Of a stretch of DNA of 64,000 nt, positions 1-10,544 are shown piece after piece. Both the position numbers and the translations under genes were made by a program. The DNA comes from DASSUW01 sp963774155 (GTDB lineage: Bacteria > Actinomycetota > Thermoleophilia > Solirubrobacterales > Solirubrobacteraceae). The DNA lies in assembly GCA_963774155.1 (NCBI GenBank), contig CAVZDW010000006.1:179299-243298 (forward strand), read 5' to 3'. The notes beneath the pieces were generated by a model, which was given only the letters and a program-made list of their open reading frames with translations, had not been told where the DNA came from and did not search any database. The stretch's first letter is position 1. Each line of letters starts with the position of its first letter.

Positions 1-24
1 CGGCGTGGAGCGGACCCTGCACTA

Positions 25-2042
25 GTGCACCGCCTGCTGAACCCGCGGTCCGTCGCCGTCGTGGGCGCGAGCGAGCGCGCCGAGACGTACTCCTCGGAGA
101 CGCTGCTCAACCTGCGCCGGCTCGGCTTCGGCGGCGAGGTCTGGGGGGTCAACCCGCGCCGCTCGACCGTGCACGGGTTCGCGTGCTTCCCGTCGCTCTC
201 GGCTCTGCCGTCGTCGCCCGACGCGGTGGTGGTCGCGATCCCCGCCGCCGGAGTGCCCGAGGTCATCGAGGAGGCCGGCGCGATCGGGAGCGGAGGCGCG
301 GTGGTCTACGGGGCCGGCTTCGGGGAGACGCCGGCCGGCGTGCCGCTCGAGCGCGCGCTGCGCGAGGCGGCGGGCCGGTGGTCGCTCCCCGTCTGCGGGC
401 CGAACTGCGACGGGCTGATCGCGCTGCACTCGCGGGCGGCGCTGTGGGGCGACGCCCTGGCCTCGCCGGAGCCCGGGCACGTCGCGCTCGTCTCGCAGAG
501 CGGCAACCTCGTGGTCAACGCGCTGGCCACGCGGCGGGGGCTGCGGCTGCACACGGCGATCTCGAGCGGCAACGAGGCCGTGGTGACGACGCCGGAGTGG
601 ATCGAGCACCTCGCGCGCGACCCCGAGGTCCACTCGATCGCGCTGCTCGCCGAGTCCGAGGGGGACGGCCCGCGGCTGTGCGAGGCGCTGGCCGTGTGCG
701 CCGACGAAGGCGTGGGCGTGGCGGTGCTGAAGGTCGGCGCGTCGGCCCGCGGCGCGGCCGCGGCGGCGGCGCACACCGGCGCGGTCGCGGGCGACCACCG
801 CATCTTCCGCGCTCTGGTGGAGGAGGCGGGCGCGGCCTGGGCGGCCGACGTCCACGAGCTGCTCGAGCTGGCCAAGGCGCTGGCCGTCCGCGGCGCGCGC
901 CCGCGGCCGGGCGCCGGCCTCGCGATCCTCACGTGCTCGGGGGGCGACTCGGGCCTCGGCGCCGACGAGGCGTTCCGGCTCGGCGTCGATCTCCCCGCGC
1001 TGGCGCCGGAGACGGTCGCCGGACTGCGCGAGCGGCTCCCGGACGCCGCGACGGTCGCCAACCCGCTCGACTACACGGCGATGATCTGGGGCGAGGTCGA
1101 GACGCTGCGCGACCTCGTCCGGACCGTCGGCGAGGACCCGGCCATCGACCACGTGCTCGTGTTCTACGACCGCCCGCCGGGGATCGCCGGCCACTCGGCC
1201 GAGAGCTGGGACGCCGTCGAGGAGGGCATCCTCGCCGGAGCCGCCGTGTCGCCGGTGCCGGTGATGGTCGCGTCGACCCTGCCGGAGCTGCTCGACGACG
1301 AGTCCGCCTGGCGGTTCATCGACGCCGGCGTGCCGGCCATCGCGGGGCTGCGGACCGGCGTGGCGGTCGCCGCGGCGCTGGCCGCGCCGCGTGGCGATTC
1401 CGCGCGGCTTCGCTCGTTGGTGGTGGCGCCCGGGGCCGGGGGACGCTGGCTCGCGGAGCACGAGGCGAAGGCGCTGCTCCGTGCGCGCGGCGTGCCCGTC
1501 GTTCGTGGACTTCTCGCATTGAATGAGGACGAGGCCCTGGCCGCGCTGGCCACGCTCGGCGCGCCCGTGGCGATGAAGCTCTCGTCGCCCGCCGTCCGCC
1601 ACAAGACCGCGATCGGCGCGATCGCTCTCGACGTCCGCGACGAGGCCGGGCGTCCGCGAGGCCTTCAATCGCCTTGGGGTTGCTCATACACGACATACCG
1701 TGTATGAGCAACCCCACGGTCCTCGTCGAGGAGATGGCCGACCCAGGCCTCGAGCTCATCGTCGCCGTGAGAACCGACGCGGTCGTCCCGGCGCTCGTGA
1801 TCGGCCTCGGCGGCATCCACGTCGAGGCGCTCGACCGCGTCGCCATCGTCCCGCTCCCCGCCGACGCCGCGAGGATCCAGGCCGCGCTCGCCTCCCTCAA
1901 TGCCCCGGCCGGGGCCACGGCGACGATCGAGGCCATCGCAAAGGCCGCCGACGGCCTCGCGCTGCTCGAATGCAATCCCGTCATCGTCCACAGCGACGGC
2001 GCCGTCGTCGTCGACGCCATCGCCCAGGAGGTCGCACCGTGA
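25..2042 (+). CDS. Acyl-CoA synthetase (NDP-forming), two frame shifts
   Basis: Predicted cytosolic NDP-forming acyl/acetyl-CoA synthetase, which interconverts acyl-CoA plus NDP and acid plus NTP. The first 540 residues read in one frame: an N-terminal CoA-binding Rossmann domain (RSVAVVGAS, residues 8-16), a succinyl-CoA-ligase-like domain (SQSGNLV near 155) and the start of the ATP-grasp domain (APVAMKLSSP near 513). The GTG at 25 fits the family start. An extra base near 1648-1651 moves VREAFNRL into a second frame. After the hairpin at 1675-1716 the end (VLVEEMADPGLELIVAV to AIAQEVAP) is in a third frame, so three segments must be joined. The stop overlaps the next start (GTGA), suggesting co-translation. 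Substrate cannot be told from sequence. Confidence 0.8.
1675..1716. repeat. Perfect 18-bp inverted repeat inside a coding region
   Basis: Arms TGGGGTTGCTCATACACG (1675-1692) and its exact complement (1699-1716) flank the 6-nt loop ACATAC. It lies between the two halves of the ATP-grasp domain of the acyl-CoA synthetase and is A+T-rich compared with its surroundings. The reading frame changes on either side of it. It could be a small inserted palindrome or a hairpin-induced sequence error. Confidence 0.85.
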
Positions 2043-3622
2043 ACGCCATCGCCCAGCAGCTCGGCGAGGTCGGGCTGCCCGCTCCGGTCTCCGAGCTCGC
2101 CGCCCGCCGGTGGGACGTCGTGGTCGTCGGCGGCGGGCACAACGGCCTGACCGCCGCCGCGTACCTCGCGCGCGCCGGCCAGTCGGTGCTCGTGCTCGAG
2201 CGCCGCGAGCGGCTCGGCGGCGCCTGCACGCTCGAGCGCCCGTTCAGCGACCCCGGCTACGTGGTCAGCCCGTGCGCCTACGTGGTCGGCCTGCTCGACG
2301 AGCTGGTCATCGGCGAGCTCGGTCTCCGGGAGCGGGGCCTGCACTTCGACGTCGCCGACCCGAACCTCTGGGTCCCGTTCGACGACGGATCCTCGTTCGG
2401 CCAGTGGCTCGACGACGACCGCACGAACGCCGACCTGCGAAAGCTCGGCGTCTCCGCCAAGGACATCGAGGGCTACTGGGCCTACGAGCACCTCTTCGAC
2501 GAGATCCGCCGCCGGCTGCGCACCGGCGAGCGCGACACGTGGGTCGGCGAGTCGCCCGGCCGGGCCGAGATCGAGGAGCTCCTCAAGGGCGACCAGACGA
2601 TGATCGACGTCGTCTTCGACGCCTCGATGGAGGAGGTGCTCGACGCCCACATGAGCGACCAGCGGCTCAAGGACGCGCTCTTCGGCCAGGGCGTGATCGG
2701 AGCCTGGGCCGGGCCGAAGGACAAGGGCACGGCGTCGATCAAGCTCATGCACTTCCAGGGCGACCTCGAGGGCCAGGGCCCGGTGTGGGGCTACGTGCGC
2801 GGCGGCATGGGGATGGTCTCGTTCGCCATCGCCGACGCCGCCCAGGAGGCCGGGGCCATGCTCGCCACCGGCGTGCCGGTCGCCGAGATCCTGCCCGGCG
2901 AGGGCGTCGTGCTCGAGGACGGCACGCGCATCACCGCCGCGACGGTGATCTGCAACGCCGACCCCAAGCGCGTCCTGGGAATGATCGACGAGATGCCCGC
3001 CGACTACCGCAGCCGGCTCGAGGCGTGGCAGATCCGCAGCCCCGTCGTGAAGTTCAACGCCTCGCTCACCGCCCTCCCGAGCTGGACCGCGGCGCCGGGC
3101 CAGGACTTCCCGGCACGCGCGACGGTCGACGTCACGACCGGGCTCGACGACGCGCAGGCCTGCTTCGAGCGCTGCGCCCGCGGCGAGGCCGCCGTCGGCT
3201 TCGGGGAGATCTACGTCCAGACCGGCTACGACGCCTCGCCGGCGCCCGAGGGCAAGCACCTGATGAGCGTGTTCGGCCAGTACGCGCCGTACGCGTTCGA
3301 CTGGGCGAGGAGGCGCGACGAGGTCGCCAGGCAGTTCATCGACCTCATCGCGCGCTTCGCGCCCGACTTCCCCGACGTGCTCGAGCACTACGAGGTGCTC
3401 GGCCCGCCGGACATCGAGGAGCGCATCGGCCTGACCGCCGGCAACATCTTCCAGGGCGAGACGATGCCCGACCAGATGTGGGAGCACCGGCTGAGCGCCC
3501 GGACGCCGATCGACGGCTTCTATCTCTGCGGCGCCGCCACCCACCCCGCGGGCAGCGTGATCGCCCTCAACGGCCGCAACGCTGCGATGGCCGTCCTCGA
3601 AGACGCCAAAGTGCTCAGCTGA
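2039..3622 (+). CDS. FAD-dependent NAD(P)/FAD oxidoreductase, PYROXD2/phytoene-desaturase-like
   Basis: Flavoprotein of the amine-oxidase/phytoene desaturase superfamily, about 527 residues. The dinucleotide-binding motif VVVVGGGHNGLTAAAYLA is near residues 22-39 and a second FAD segment (LVLERRERLGGACT) follows. The C-terminal FAD-clasping segment FYLCGAATHPAGSV is near residue 496. The GTG start overlaps the preceding stop, so it is probably in an operon with the acyl-CoA synthetase. Close relatives are annotated PYROXD2-like, but the substrate is unknown; a role in lipid or isoprenoid oxidation is only a guess. The frame is intact throughout. Confidence 0.85.
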   Translation: MNAIAQQLGEVGLPAPVSELAARRWDVVVVGGGHNGLTAAAYLARAGQSVLVLERRERLGGACTLERPFSDPGYVVSPCAYVVGLLDELVIGELGLRERGLHFDVADPNLWVPFDDGSSFGQWLDDDRTNADLRKLGVSAKDIEGYWAYEHLFDEIRRRLRTGERDTWVGESPGRAEIEELLKGDQTMIDVVFDASMEEVLDAHMSDQRLKDALFGQGVIGAWAGPKDKGTASIKLMHFQGDLEGQGPVWGYVRGGMGMVSFAIADAAQEAGAMLATGVPVAEILPGEGVVLEDGTRITAATVICNADPKRVLGMIDEMPADYRSRLEAWQIRSPVVKFNASLTALPSWTAAPGQDFPARATVDVTTGLDDAQACFERCARGEAAVGFGEIYVQTGYDASPAPEGKHLMSVFGQYAPYAFDWARRRDEVARQFIDLIARFAPDFPDVLEHYEVLGPPDIEERIGLTAGNIFQGETMPDQMWEHRLSARTPIDGFYLCGAATHPAGSVIALNGRNAAMAVLEDAKVLS

Positions 3623-3651
3623 CGGTTGGAAGTTGTCGATGTGGCGGACAT

Positions 3652-5422
3652 ATGGGAGATTCCACCGCCATGGGTCGGCGCCCGCACGCGCCACGTGGGC
3701 TGAAGGTCAAGAGCGTCGGTCCCGCCGGCGTCACGCTGGCGTGGAAGGAACCGCGGGGCGGCCCTGAGCCGGAGGCGTACCTCGTCTTCCGGGACGGGAA
3801 GCGCATCGCCCGGACCACCCGGCGCTCCTACACCGACCGGCGCGCGAAGCCCGGCCGCCACCGCTACTTCGTGGTGGCGGTCGACGCGAAGGGGCGGCGG
3901 GGCAAGCCCTCCGGACCGCTCCGCGCCCGCATGCCGAAGCGGCCGGCGCCGTTCGCTCCCGCCGCACCGGCCGGGCCCGAGCCTCCGCCGCTCCCGGCGC
4001 CCGACGTCGGCGAGCAGCTCACCGCCGCCATGGTGGACCGGCTGTTCTGGCGCGCCGGCTTCGGCCCGACCGCGGCGCAGCGCGCCGCCTGGACCGGCCG
4101 CGGGCGCATCACGTTCGTCGACTGGCTGCTCGACGCGCCGCTCGCGCACGAGGCCACGAGCACGCCGCCGCTGACCGGCGGCACCGGCAACCAGCCGATC
4201 GACCCGCTCGCCTCCGAGGACGAGCTGGTCATGGAGTGGCTGGACCGCATGCAGCGCTCGCTGAGCCCGCTGCGCGAGCGGCTGGCGTTCTTCTGGCACC
4301 GCCACTGGGCCGTCAGCCGCGACGACGGCATCCCGGCGGTCTGGCTCATCGCCTACCGCGACCGGCTGCTGCGCTTCGCCAACCCCGCGACGAGCTTCCG
4401 CACGCTCGCGTACGAGATGACGACGGTCGACGCCGCGATGTCGATGTACCTGAACGGCAACCAGAACGTCCGCGGGCGGCCGAACGAGAACTACGCGCGC
4501 GAGCTGATGGAGCTGTTCTGCCTCGGCCCCAAGGCGCCGGACGGGAGCGACAACTACACGCAGGACGACGTCGCCGGCCTCGCGCGGGCGCTCACCGGCT
4601 GGCGGCTGAACTCGAACGACCAGAGCGCGGACTACGGCAAGGTCACGTTCGCCCCGGGCTCGTTCGAGACCGGCGTCAAGACGTTCCTCGGGCGCACGCT
4701 CCCGGCTCTCGGCCGCGCGGCCAACGCCGCCGACGGGCCCGCCGCCGTCAACGCCGCGCTCGACGCGGTGCTCGGCCACCCGAGCCACAAGCAGTACCTC
4801 ATCCGCAAGCTGTGGGGCGAGTTCATCGCGACGCCGATCCCGGACGGCACGCTCGCCGAGCTCAGCGCGATCTACTCGCCCAACGAGCCGCTGCGGCCGC
4901 TCCTGAAGGCGATCCTCACCCATCCGCTGATCTTCGAGTCGCTCGACGAGCCCAATCTCGTCAAGCCGCCGATCGTGTACCTGGTCGGCATCCTGCGCTC
5001 AGCTCGGCGCCCCGATGAAGGGCAACTACATGACCGGCGCACTCACGAACATGCAGCAGCGCCCGTACCGGCCGCCGAACGTCGCGGGCTGGGAGGGCGG
5101 CATGTCGTGGCTGAACACCAACACGGTGCAGGGGCGCTTCGACGCCGCGGTGCGCGCCCAGTTCCTCATGTACAGCAACAGCACGAACAGCTATCCGCGG
5201 CCGGCGCTGGTCGAGGTCGCCGGCCCGCCCGGCGAGACGCCCGAGGCGCTGCTCGGGCGGGCGTACGACTCGGTCGGGCGGCCCTGGCTGTCGGCCGGGA
5301 CGCGCAGCGCGCTGCTCGCGTACGCCGCGTCGGCGCCCACCGGCACGATCTCGCAGCGGCGGCAGCGCTTCTACACGGTGCAGGCACTGCTGCTCGGCGG
5401 CCCCGACGGACAGGTGATGTGA
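3652..5422 (+). CDS. DUF1800 protein with N-terminal fibronectin-III-like domain, one frame shift
   Basis: Residues 10-90 resemble a fibronectin type III domain (PRGLKVKSVGPAGVTLAWKE, then YTDRRAKPGRHRYFVVAVDA). A proline-rich linker leads into a DUF1800 domain (RLFWRAGFGPTAAQR; FFWHRHWAVS; NENYARELMELFCLG). The frame slips at about 4999-5003, and the C-terminus (LGAPMKGNYMTGALTN to GGPDGQVM) continues in another frame up to 5422. The DUF1501 gene starts two bases later. DUF1800 and DUF1501 genes are a recurrent pair in secreted or envelope systems, but their biochemical function is unknown. No clear signal peptide is visible at this start; the true start may be the second ATG (3670). Confidence 0.8.
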
Positions 5423-5423
5423 G

Positions 5424-6932
5424 ATGCGCTGCATCGAATGCGAGGAGATCGAGCTCGCCCGCGTCCGTGACGAGCGGCCCGTGCAGACGCTGCCGGTGCC
5501 GCACGCGGCGCTCGACGGCTTCCCGGCCGGCCGCTCGCCCGCCGACCTCACGCGCCGGCGGCTGCTGCAGTTCGGCGTCGCCGGGCTCGCCTCGGTCTAC
5601 GGGCCGAAGGCGCTCGGCTGGGAGTCGATCTGGGAGAGCGTCGCCGCCGAGGCGGCCGCGCCGACCGACAACTGCGTCGTCCTGCTCTACCTCGCGGGCG
5701 GCAACGACGGCCTGAACACGATCGTGCCGAACTCGGCGACCGACTACGCGGCCTACACCGCGGCCCGTCCGGCCATCCATCGCCTGCAGGGCCCGAGCAC
5801 GCCCGAGCGCGTCGGCTCCCGTGCGCTGGCCGGCTTCGGCGGCGACTACCTCGCGTTCTCCAACGTGATGGTCTCGACGGCCGGCGGCGGTGACAACGGT
5901 GACGCGTCGTTCGGCCTCGACACGCTCTACGGCGACGGCACGGGCGGCCCGGGGTCGGACCTCGCCGTCATGCCCGCGGTCGACGCCAAGCAGTACAGCC
6001 TGAGCCACTTCGACAACTCGGACATCTGGTTCAAGGCCAGCAACGACATGAACGTCAAGACCGGCTGGCTGGGGCGCTGGATCGACCGCAACGGCTCGGC
6101 GACCAACCCGCTGCAGGCGATCTCGATCGACACGGCGGTCTCGAAGTCGATCCGCACGGCGGTGAACCCGGTGTGCGCGATCCCGTCGCTCTCCTCGCTG
6201 GGCTTCTCGATCAACGCGCCGGGCGGCGTCGGCACCGTGGCCCTCAACGCGCAGATGGAGGCGCTCGCGGGGCTCCCCGCGGGGGCCTCGAACGCCTACC
6301 TCGCGCGCACGCGCGGGACGTACGCGGTCGCGGTGGAGACCCACCGGCGCTCCGCCACCGGCCCGGCGTACGTGGCGGGCGCGGGCTACCCGAACACCGG
6401 CACGCTGTCGACGCGGCTGCGCCTGGCGGCGCACCTGCTGTCGGCCGGTCTCGGCACGCGGGTCATCACGATCCACTGGGGCGGCTTCGACACCCACAGC
6501 GGGCAGATCGCCGGCCAGGACGCCCAGCTGCGCGAGCTCTCGCGGGCGCTCGGCGCGTTCCGGGCCGACCTGCAGGCCCGCGGGATCGAGGACAAGGTCA
6601 GCACGCTCGTCTTCTCCGAGTTCGGGCGCCGCGTCGCCGAGAACGGCTCGGCGGGCACCGACCACGGCGCCGGCGGCCTGATGATGGCCATGGGCAGCGG
6701 CGTGCGCGGCGGGCTCGCCGCCGAGTGGCCCGGCTGCCGGCCGCAGGACCTCGTGCCGATCAACAACGTCGCGCAGGGCAACCTCAAGGTGCCGACCGAC
6801 TACCGCTCGGTCTACCGCAGCGTGGTCGAGGAGTGGCTCGGCGACGATCCCGACGCCGTGCTGGGCGGGCCGGCGATCGTCCCGCTGGCCCGCGGTGACG
6901 GCGCCGCGGGCCGCACGCTCTTCAAGGCATGA
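5424..6932 (+). CDS. DUF1501 domain protein with Tat-type signal
   Basis: About 502 residues. Near residues 43-60 there is a twin-arginine-like export signal (TRRRLLQFGVAGLASVYG), so the protein is probably exported folded. The mature part has the DUF1501 hallmarks VLLYLAGGNDGLNTIVP near 92, WGGFDTHSGQ near 352 and FSEFGRRVAENGSAGTDHG near 394. These resemble sulfatase/phosphatase-fold metal ligands, though the activity is unknown. It lies two bases after the DUF1800 stop and overlaps the cupredoxin gene (ATGA), so the three form one operon. Confidence 0.88.
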   Translation: MRCIECEEIELARVRDERPVQTLPVPHAALDGFPAGRSPADLTRRRLLQFGVAGLASVYGPKALGWESIWESVAAEAAAPTDNCVVLLYLAGGNDGLNTIVPNSATDYAAYTAARPAIHRLQGPSTPERVGSRALAGFGGDYLAFSNVMVSTAGGGDNGDASFGLDTLYGDGTGGPGSDLAVMPAVDAKQYSLSHFDNSDIWFKASNDMNVKTGWLGRWIDRNGSATNPLQAISIDTAVSKSIRTAVNPVCAIPSLSSLGFSINAPGGVGTVALNAQMEALAGLPAGASNAYLARTRGTYAVAVETHRRSATGPAYVAGAGYPNTGTLSTRLRLAAHLLSAGLGTRVITIHWGGFDTHSGQIAGQDAQLRELSRALGAFRADLQARGIEDKVSTLVFSEFGRRVAENGSAGTDHGAGGLMMAMGSGVRGGLAAEWPGCRPQDLVPINNVAQGNLKVPTDYRSVYRSVVEEWLGDDPDAVLGGPAIVPLARGDGAAGRTLFKA

Positions 6933-7399
6933 TCGCGACGCTCCTCGCAGCCATCGCGTTGACGGCCGGGCCGGCCGAGCACAAGAAGGTCGTCCACTGG
7001 AGGTCGCGCCCGGTCGCGTGCCGGCGCTGCAAGCACCGCCTCGGCACGCCGTTCCCGCCGGGCTCCATCCCGGCGCCTGGGCCGACGCCCACGCCGGGTC
7101 CGTCGCTGCCCTCGCGCACGAGCGTCGACCTCACGGACGACGACGAGAACGGCTGGCGCGTGACGCCGGCCTACCGCACGCTGAAGGCCGGGCCGATCGA
7201 GTTCAACGCCACGAACCTCGGCATGGACGACCACGACTTCTCGGTGCGCCGCGGCTCGACCGGGCTTGCCTCCGTCTTCCTGTCACCGGGCGCGAGCGAG
7301 ACCGTGCGGCTGACGCTCGACCCCGGCACCTACCGGCTCTTCTGCTCGCTCCCGACCCACGAGGGGCTCGGGATGAAGGCGGACATCACGGTCCGCTGA
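6929..7399 (+). CDS. Small exported cupredoxin-like protein
   Basis: 156 residues. A short hydrophobic N-terminus (MIATLLAAIALTAGPA) suggests a signal peptide. A C-P-type pair (ACRRCKHR) and a Pro-rich linker follow. The C-terminal half looks like a plastocyanin/cupredoxin fold with a complete type-1 copper set: His in DDHDF (near residue 103), then Cys, His and Met spaced C-x4-H-x4-M in FCSLPTHEGLGM. It probably carries electrons or binds copper outside the membrane. Translationally coupled to the DUF1501 gene, it suggests that the DUF1800/DUF1501 proteins have a redox or copper partner. Confidence 0.75.
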   Translation: MIATLLAAIALTAGPAEHKKVVHWRSRPVACRRCKHRLGTPFPPGSIPAPGPTPTPGPSLPSRTSVDLTDDDENGWRVTPAYRTLKAGPIEFNATNLGMDDHDFSVRRGSTGLASVFLSPGASETVRLTLDPGTYRLFCSLPTHEGLGMKADITVR

Positions 7400-7402
7400 G
7401 GC

Positions 7403-8389
7403 TCAGGCGCGGCCGTCGATCCACTCGCGCATCGAGAGGTGATGCGGCGAGTGCTCGCCGGTGTCCAGCTCGGTGCGCATCTCGCCCAGCAGGCCGAAGC
7501 GCTCGGCCGTCACGTTGTGCTGGTGGATCGTCTCCAGGTTCTCCTGGCGCGCGGAGACGAAGTGCCGGTCCGTCAGCTCCGGGAAGCCCTCGACCACGCC
7601 GCGCACCATCTCGCGCACGCAGTCCTCGACGAAGCGCGGCCGGCGGTGGGCCTTCTCGACCACGGCGCCCTCGTCGGAGCGCTTCATGAGCTCGTAGATC
7701 TCCGAGGACATCGAGTCCTCGACGATCGCGAGCAGCGCCTCGGCGGCGATGTCGGTGTCGCAGTCCTCCGGGCAGCCGATGTGCAGCGTCCCGAGGCCGC
7801 GCTGGTTGTGCGTGGCCACGGGGACGGCGTTGAAGATGCGCGCGATCTCGTCGTCGGAGAAGCCGTCCGCCTGCAGGCGCTCCCGCGAGCGGCCCTCGAC
7901 GAGCTTCTGCGCGCACGGGCACGCGGTCATGCCCTGGGCGCGCACGCCGACCAGGCGGCGCGTGCCCGCCTCGCTGGCCACGGCGACCCCGAGCAGCGAG
8001 TAGATCTCCTGGGTGAGGATGCCGGACTCCGGCGCGGGCTTGTGCTCCGGATAGCGGGCCTCGATGTGCACCTCGGCACGGCGCGCGCCCTGGCGGTCGC
8101 GGATCTTCTCGGCGATGTGCTGGGCCAGCGTCTCCGCCCGCAGGGCCGACTCGCCGAGCACGACCTCGCCGATCGCGTCGTTGACGACCTCCTCGAAGCG
8201 CGACATGTGCGCGCCCTTCTGCGTGGGGCCGAGATCGACGAAGCAGTCGAGCCGCGCGGAGTAGAGCTGCTCGGCGCCGTTGGCCTGGATCCGGATGACT
8301 TTCTCGACGTTCGTCACGCCCACGCGCGAGAGCGAGACCTGCAGCGAAGGGACCTGCGCCTGGACGTCTACGAGTGTGATTTCCGACAT
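7403..8389 (-). CDS. mptA: GTP cyclohydrolase IV (MptA), methanopterin synthesis
   Basis: 328 residues. It matches archaeal MptA along its length rather than FolE2: DVQAQVPSLQVSLSRVGVTN at the N-terminus, DLGPTQKGAHMSRF, the metal-binding GMTACPCAQ, ATHNQRGLGT and a C-terminal SMSSEIYELMKRSDE...PRFVEDCVREM. MptA converts GTP to 7,8-dihydroneopterin 2',3'-cyclic phosphate, the first committed step to tetrahydromethanopterin. The family is Fe(II)-dependent. The ATG at 8389 gives the canonical MSEITLVDVQ start. Divergent from the sigma factor gene. Its presence supports the C1 cluster 50 kb away. FolE2 (folate pathway) is the alternative, but the sequence is much nearer MptA. Confidence 0.88.
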   Translation of the reverse strand: MSEITLVDVQAQVPSLQVSLSRVGVTNVEKVIRIQANGAEQLYSARLDCFVDLGPTQKGAHMSRFEEVVNDAIGEVVLGESALRAETLAQHIAEKIRDRQGARRAEVHIEARYPEHKPAPESGILTQEIYSLLGVAVASEAGTRRLVGVRAQGMTACPCAQKLVEGRSRERLQADGFSDDEIARIFNAVPVATHNQRGLGTLHIGCPEDCDTDIAAEALLAIVEDSMSSEIYELMKRSDEGAVVEKAHRRPRFVEDCVREMVRGVVEGFPELTDRHFVSARQENLETIHQHNVTAERFGLLGEMRTELDTGEHSPHHLSMREWIDGRA

Positions 8390-8589
8390 CGAGAAGAGAA
8401 GGCTAGTACGCGCGCGCGAGCGGCCTGGATCGAGAAATCCGCCAAATGACCCCCAATCGGACAGGACAGATGCCGTATCGCGTGCTACAAAGCCGTTCTG
8501 AGAGAGGCAACGGACGGCCTTCGTGCCCCGGCCCCATCGCGACCTCTGTCGCGGCGCAGTACCGATAGGTAGCTGGAAGGAGTGATCCC

Positions 8590-9780
<1,191 letters not shown>

Positions 9781-9794
9781 CTCTTGTGCCGGTG

Positions 9795-9816
9795 CGGCGG
9801 GCCATTGCGCCCGCCG
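9795..9816 (+). terminator. Hairpin after sigA
   Basis: CGGCGGGC, loop CATTGC, GCCCGCCG, 15 bases past the sigA stop. It has no T-run, so it may be a factor-assisted terminator or a transcript-stabilising hairpin. Confidence 0.5.
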
Positions 9817-9863
9817 TGCCGCGCTAGACCGCTTCCGTCCGCGGTCGAACGTATGTTCGTCGT

Positions 9864-10337
9864 GTGGCGCACGCACGCGAACAGGGCGACCTCGGCGAGG
9901 TCTCGGCAATCGAATGGCTCGTCTCGCGCGGTGCGCGCGTCTACCTGCCGCTCGGCCACAGCCCCGACTGCGACCTTGTCGCCGATCTCGACGGACGGCT
10001 CGTCCGCGTCCAGGTCAAGACCTCGCGATGCTTCCGCCACGGGCGCTGGGAGATCGTGCTGGCGACGCGGGGCGGGAACCGCAGCTGGAGCGGCGTGGTC
10101 AAGCGGTTCGCCGCCGAGCGCTGTGACCACCTGTTCGTCCACGTCGGCGACGGGCGGCGCTGGTTCATGCCCTCGTCGGAGATCGATGGCGGGACCGGGA
10201 TCCGCCTCGGCGGCCCGAAGTATGCGTCGTTCGAGGTCGATCCGGGCCGGCCGTTGCAGGCACCTTCCGGCGAGCAATCGCTAAGCTCACACGTCCTCGG
10301 GCGGGGTTCCCGAGCGGTCAAAGGGGCGCGGCTGTAA
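9864..10337 (+). CDS. Small PD-(D/E)XK nuclease-like protein whose 3' end enters tRNA-Tyr
   Basis: 157 residues. EQGDLGEVSAIEWLVSRGA, then DCDLVADLDGRLVRVQVKTS gives the D...Q-V-K pattern of restriction-nuclease-fold proteins related to group I intron-associated endonucleases. A role in cutting or repairing DNA is inferred from fold only. The reading frame runs 38 bases into tRNA-Tyr and stops at the TAA formed by the anticodon loop (10335-10337). Real coding may end earlier if a base is missing. Nearby GTGs at 9862 and 9864 are alternative starts. Confidence 0.6.
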   Translation: MAHAREQGDLGEVSAIEWLVSRGARVYLPLGHSPDCDLVADLDGRLVRVQVKTSRCFRHGRWEIVLATRGGNRSWSGVVKRFAAERCDHLFVHVGDGRRWFMPSSEIDGGTGIRLGGPKYASFEVDPGRPLQAPSGEQSLSSHVLGRGSRAVKGARL

Positions 10338-10381
10338 ACCGCGTGGCCAGTCCTTCGCAGGTTCGAATCCTGCCCCCGCCA
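10300..10381 (+). tRNA. tRNA-Tyr (GTA)
   Basis: Acceptor arms GGCGGGG (10300-10306) and CCCCGCC (10374-10380) pair, with A as discriminator. The T arm is GCAGG-TTCGAAT-CCTGC. The anticodon loop CTGTAAA gives GTA, and a long variable arm fits a class II tRNA-Tyr. CCA is not encoded. Confidence 0.95.
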
Positions 10382-10410
10382 TCTTGCGCCGTGAGCGGCT
10401 GGGCGCGCGC

Positions 10411-10510
10411 CGCTTAACGAGACAGAGCCGCTCACTGAGCGGCTCGTTCTCTTGTTATCGGCAGGTGGCCGCCGGGACTTGAGCGGCCTCCGGGAAGCTG
10501 GCGCGTTGCC
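10411..10510. repeat. 100-bp direct repeat, copy A
   Basis: Aligns without gaps to 11372-11471, 86 of 100 positions identical. It holds a 9-bp hairpin (GAGCCGCTC-ACT-GAGCGGCTC, 10425-10445) followed by a T-rich stretch on the plus strand, so it could terminate tRNA-Tyr transcripts. A second stem (GGCCGC/GCGGCC) follows, then the invariant tail GAAGCTGGCGCGTTGCC. The two copies flank the EamA gene. Confidence 0.9.
10455..10482 (-). promoter_or_regulatory. Sigma-28/WhiG-like promoter in repeat A
   Basis: On the minus strand TCAA is separated by 16 bases from GCCGATAA. This matches the FliA/SigD/WhiG consensus TAAA-N15/16-GCCGATAA except for one base. Transcription would run into the 9-bp hairpin within about 10-30 bases, towards the antisense of tRNA-Tyr. 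Confidence 0.5.
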
Positions 10511-10544
10511 GCTCGTGGCGCTTCGGTGTCAGAGTGCGCGCGCG

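Noticed and set aside
9784..10284. Longer frame starting at 9784 over the nuclease gene
   Set aside because: It is in another frame, covers the sigA hairpin and lacks the D...QVK motif.
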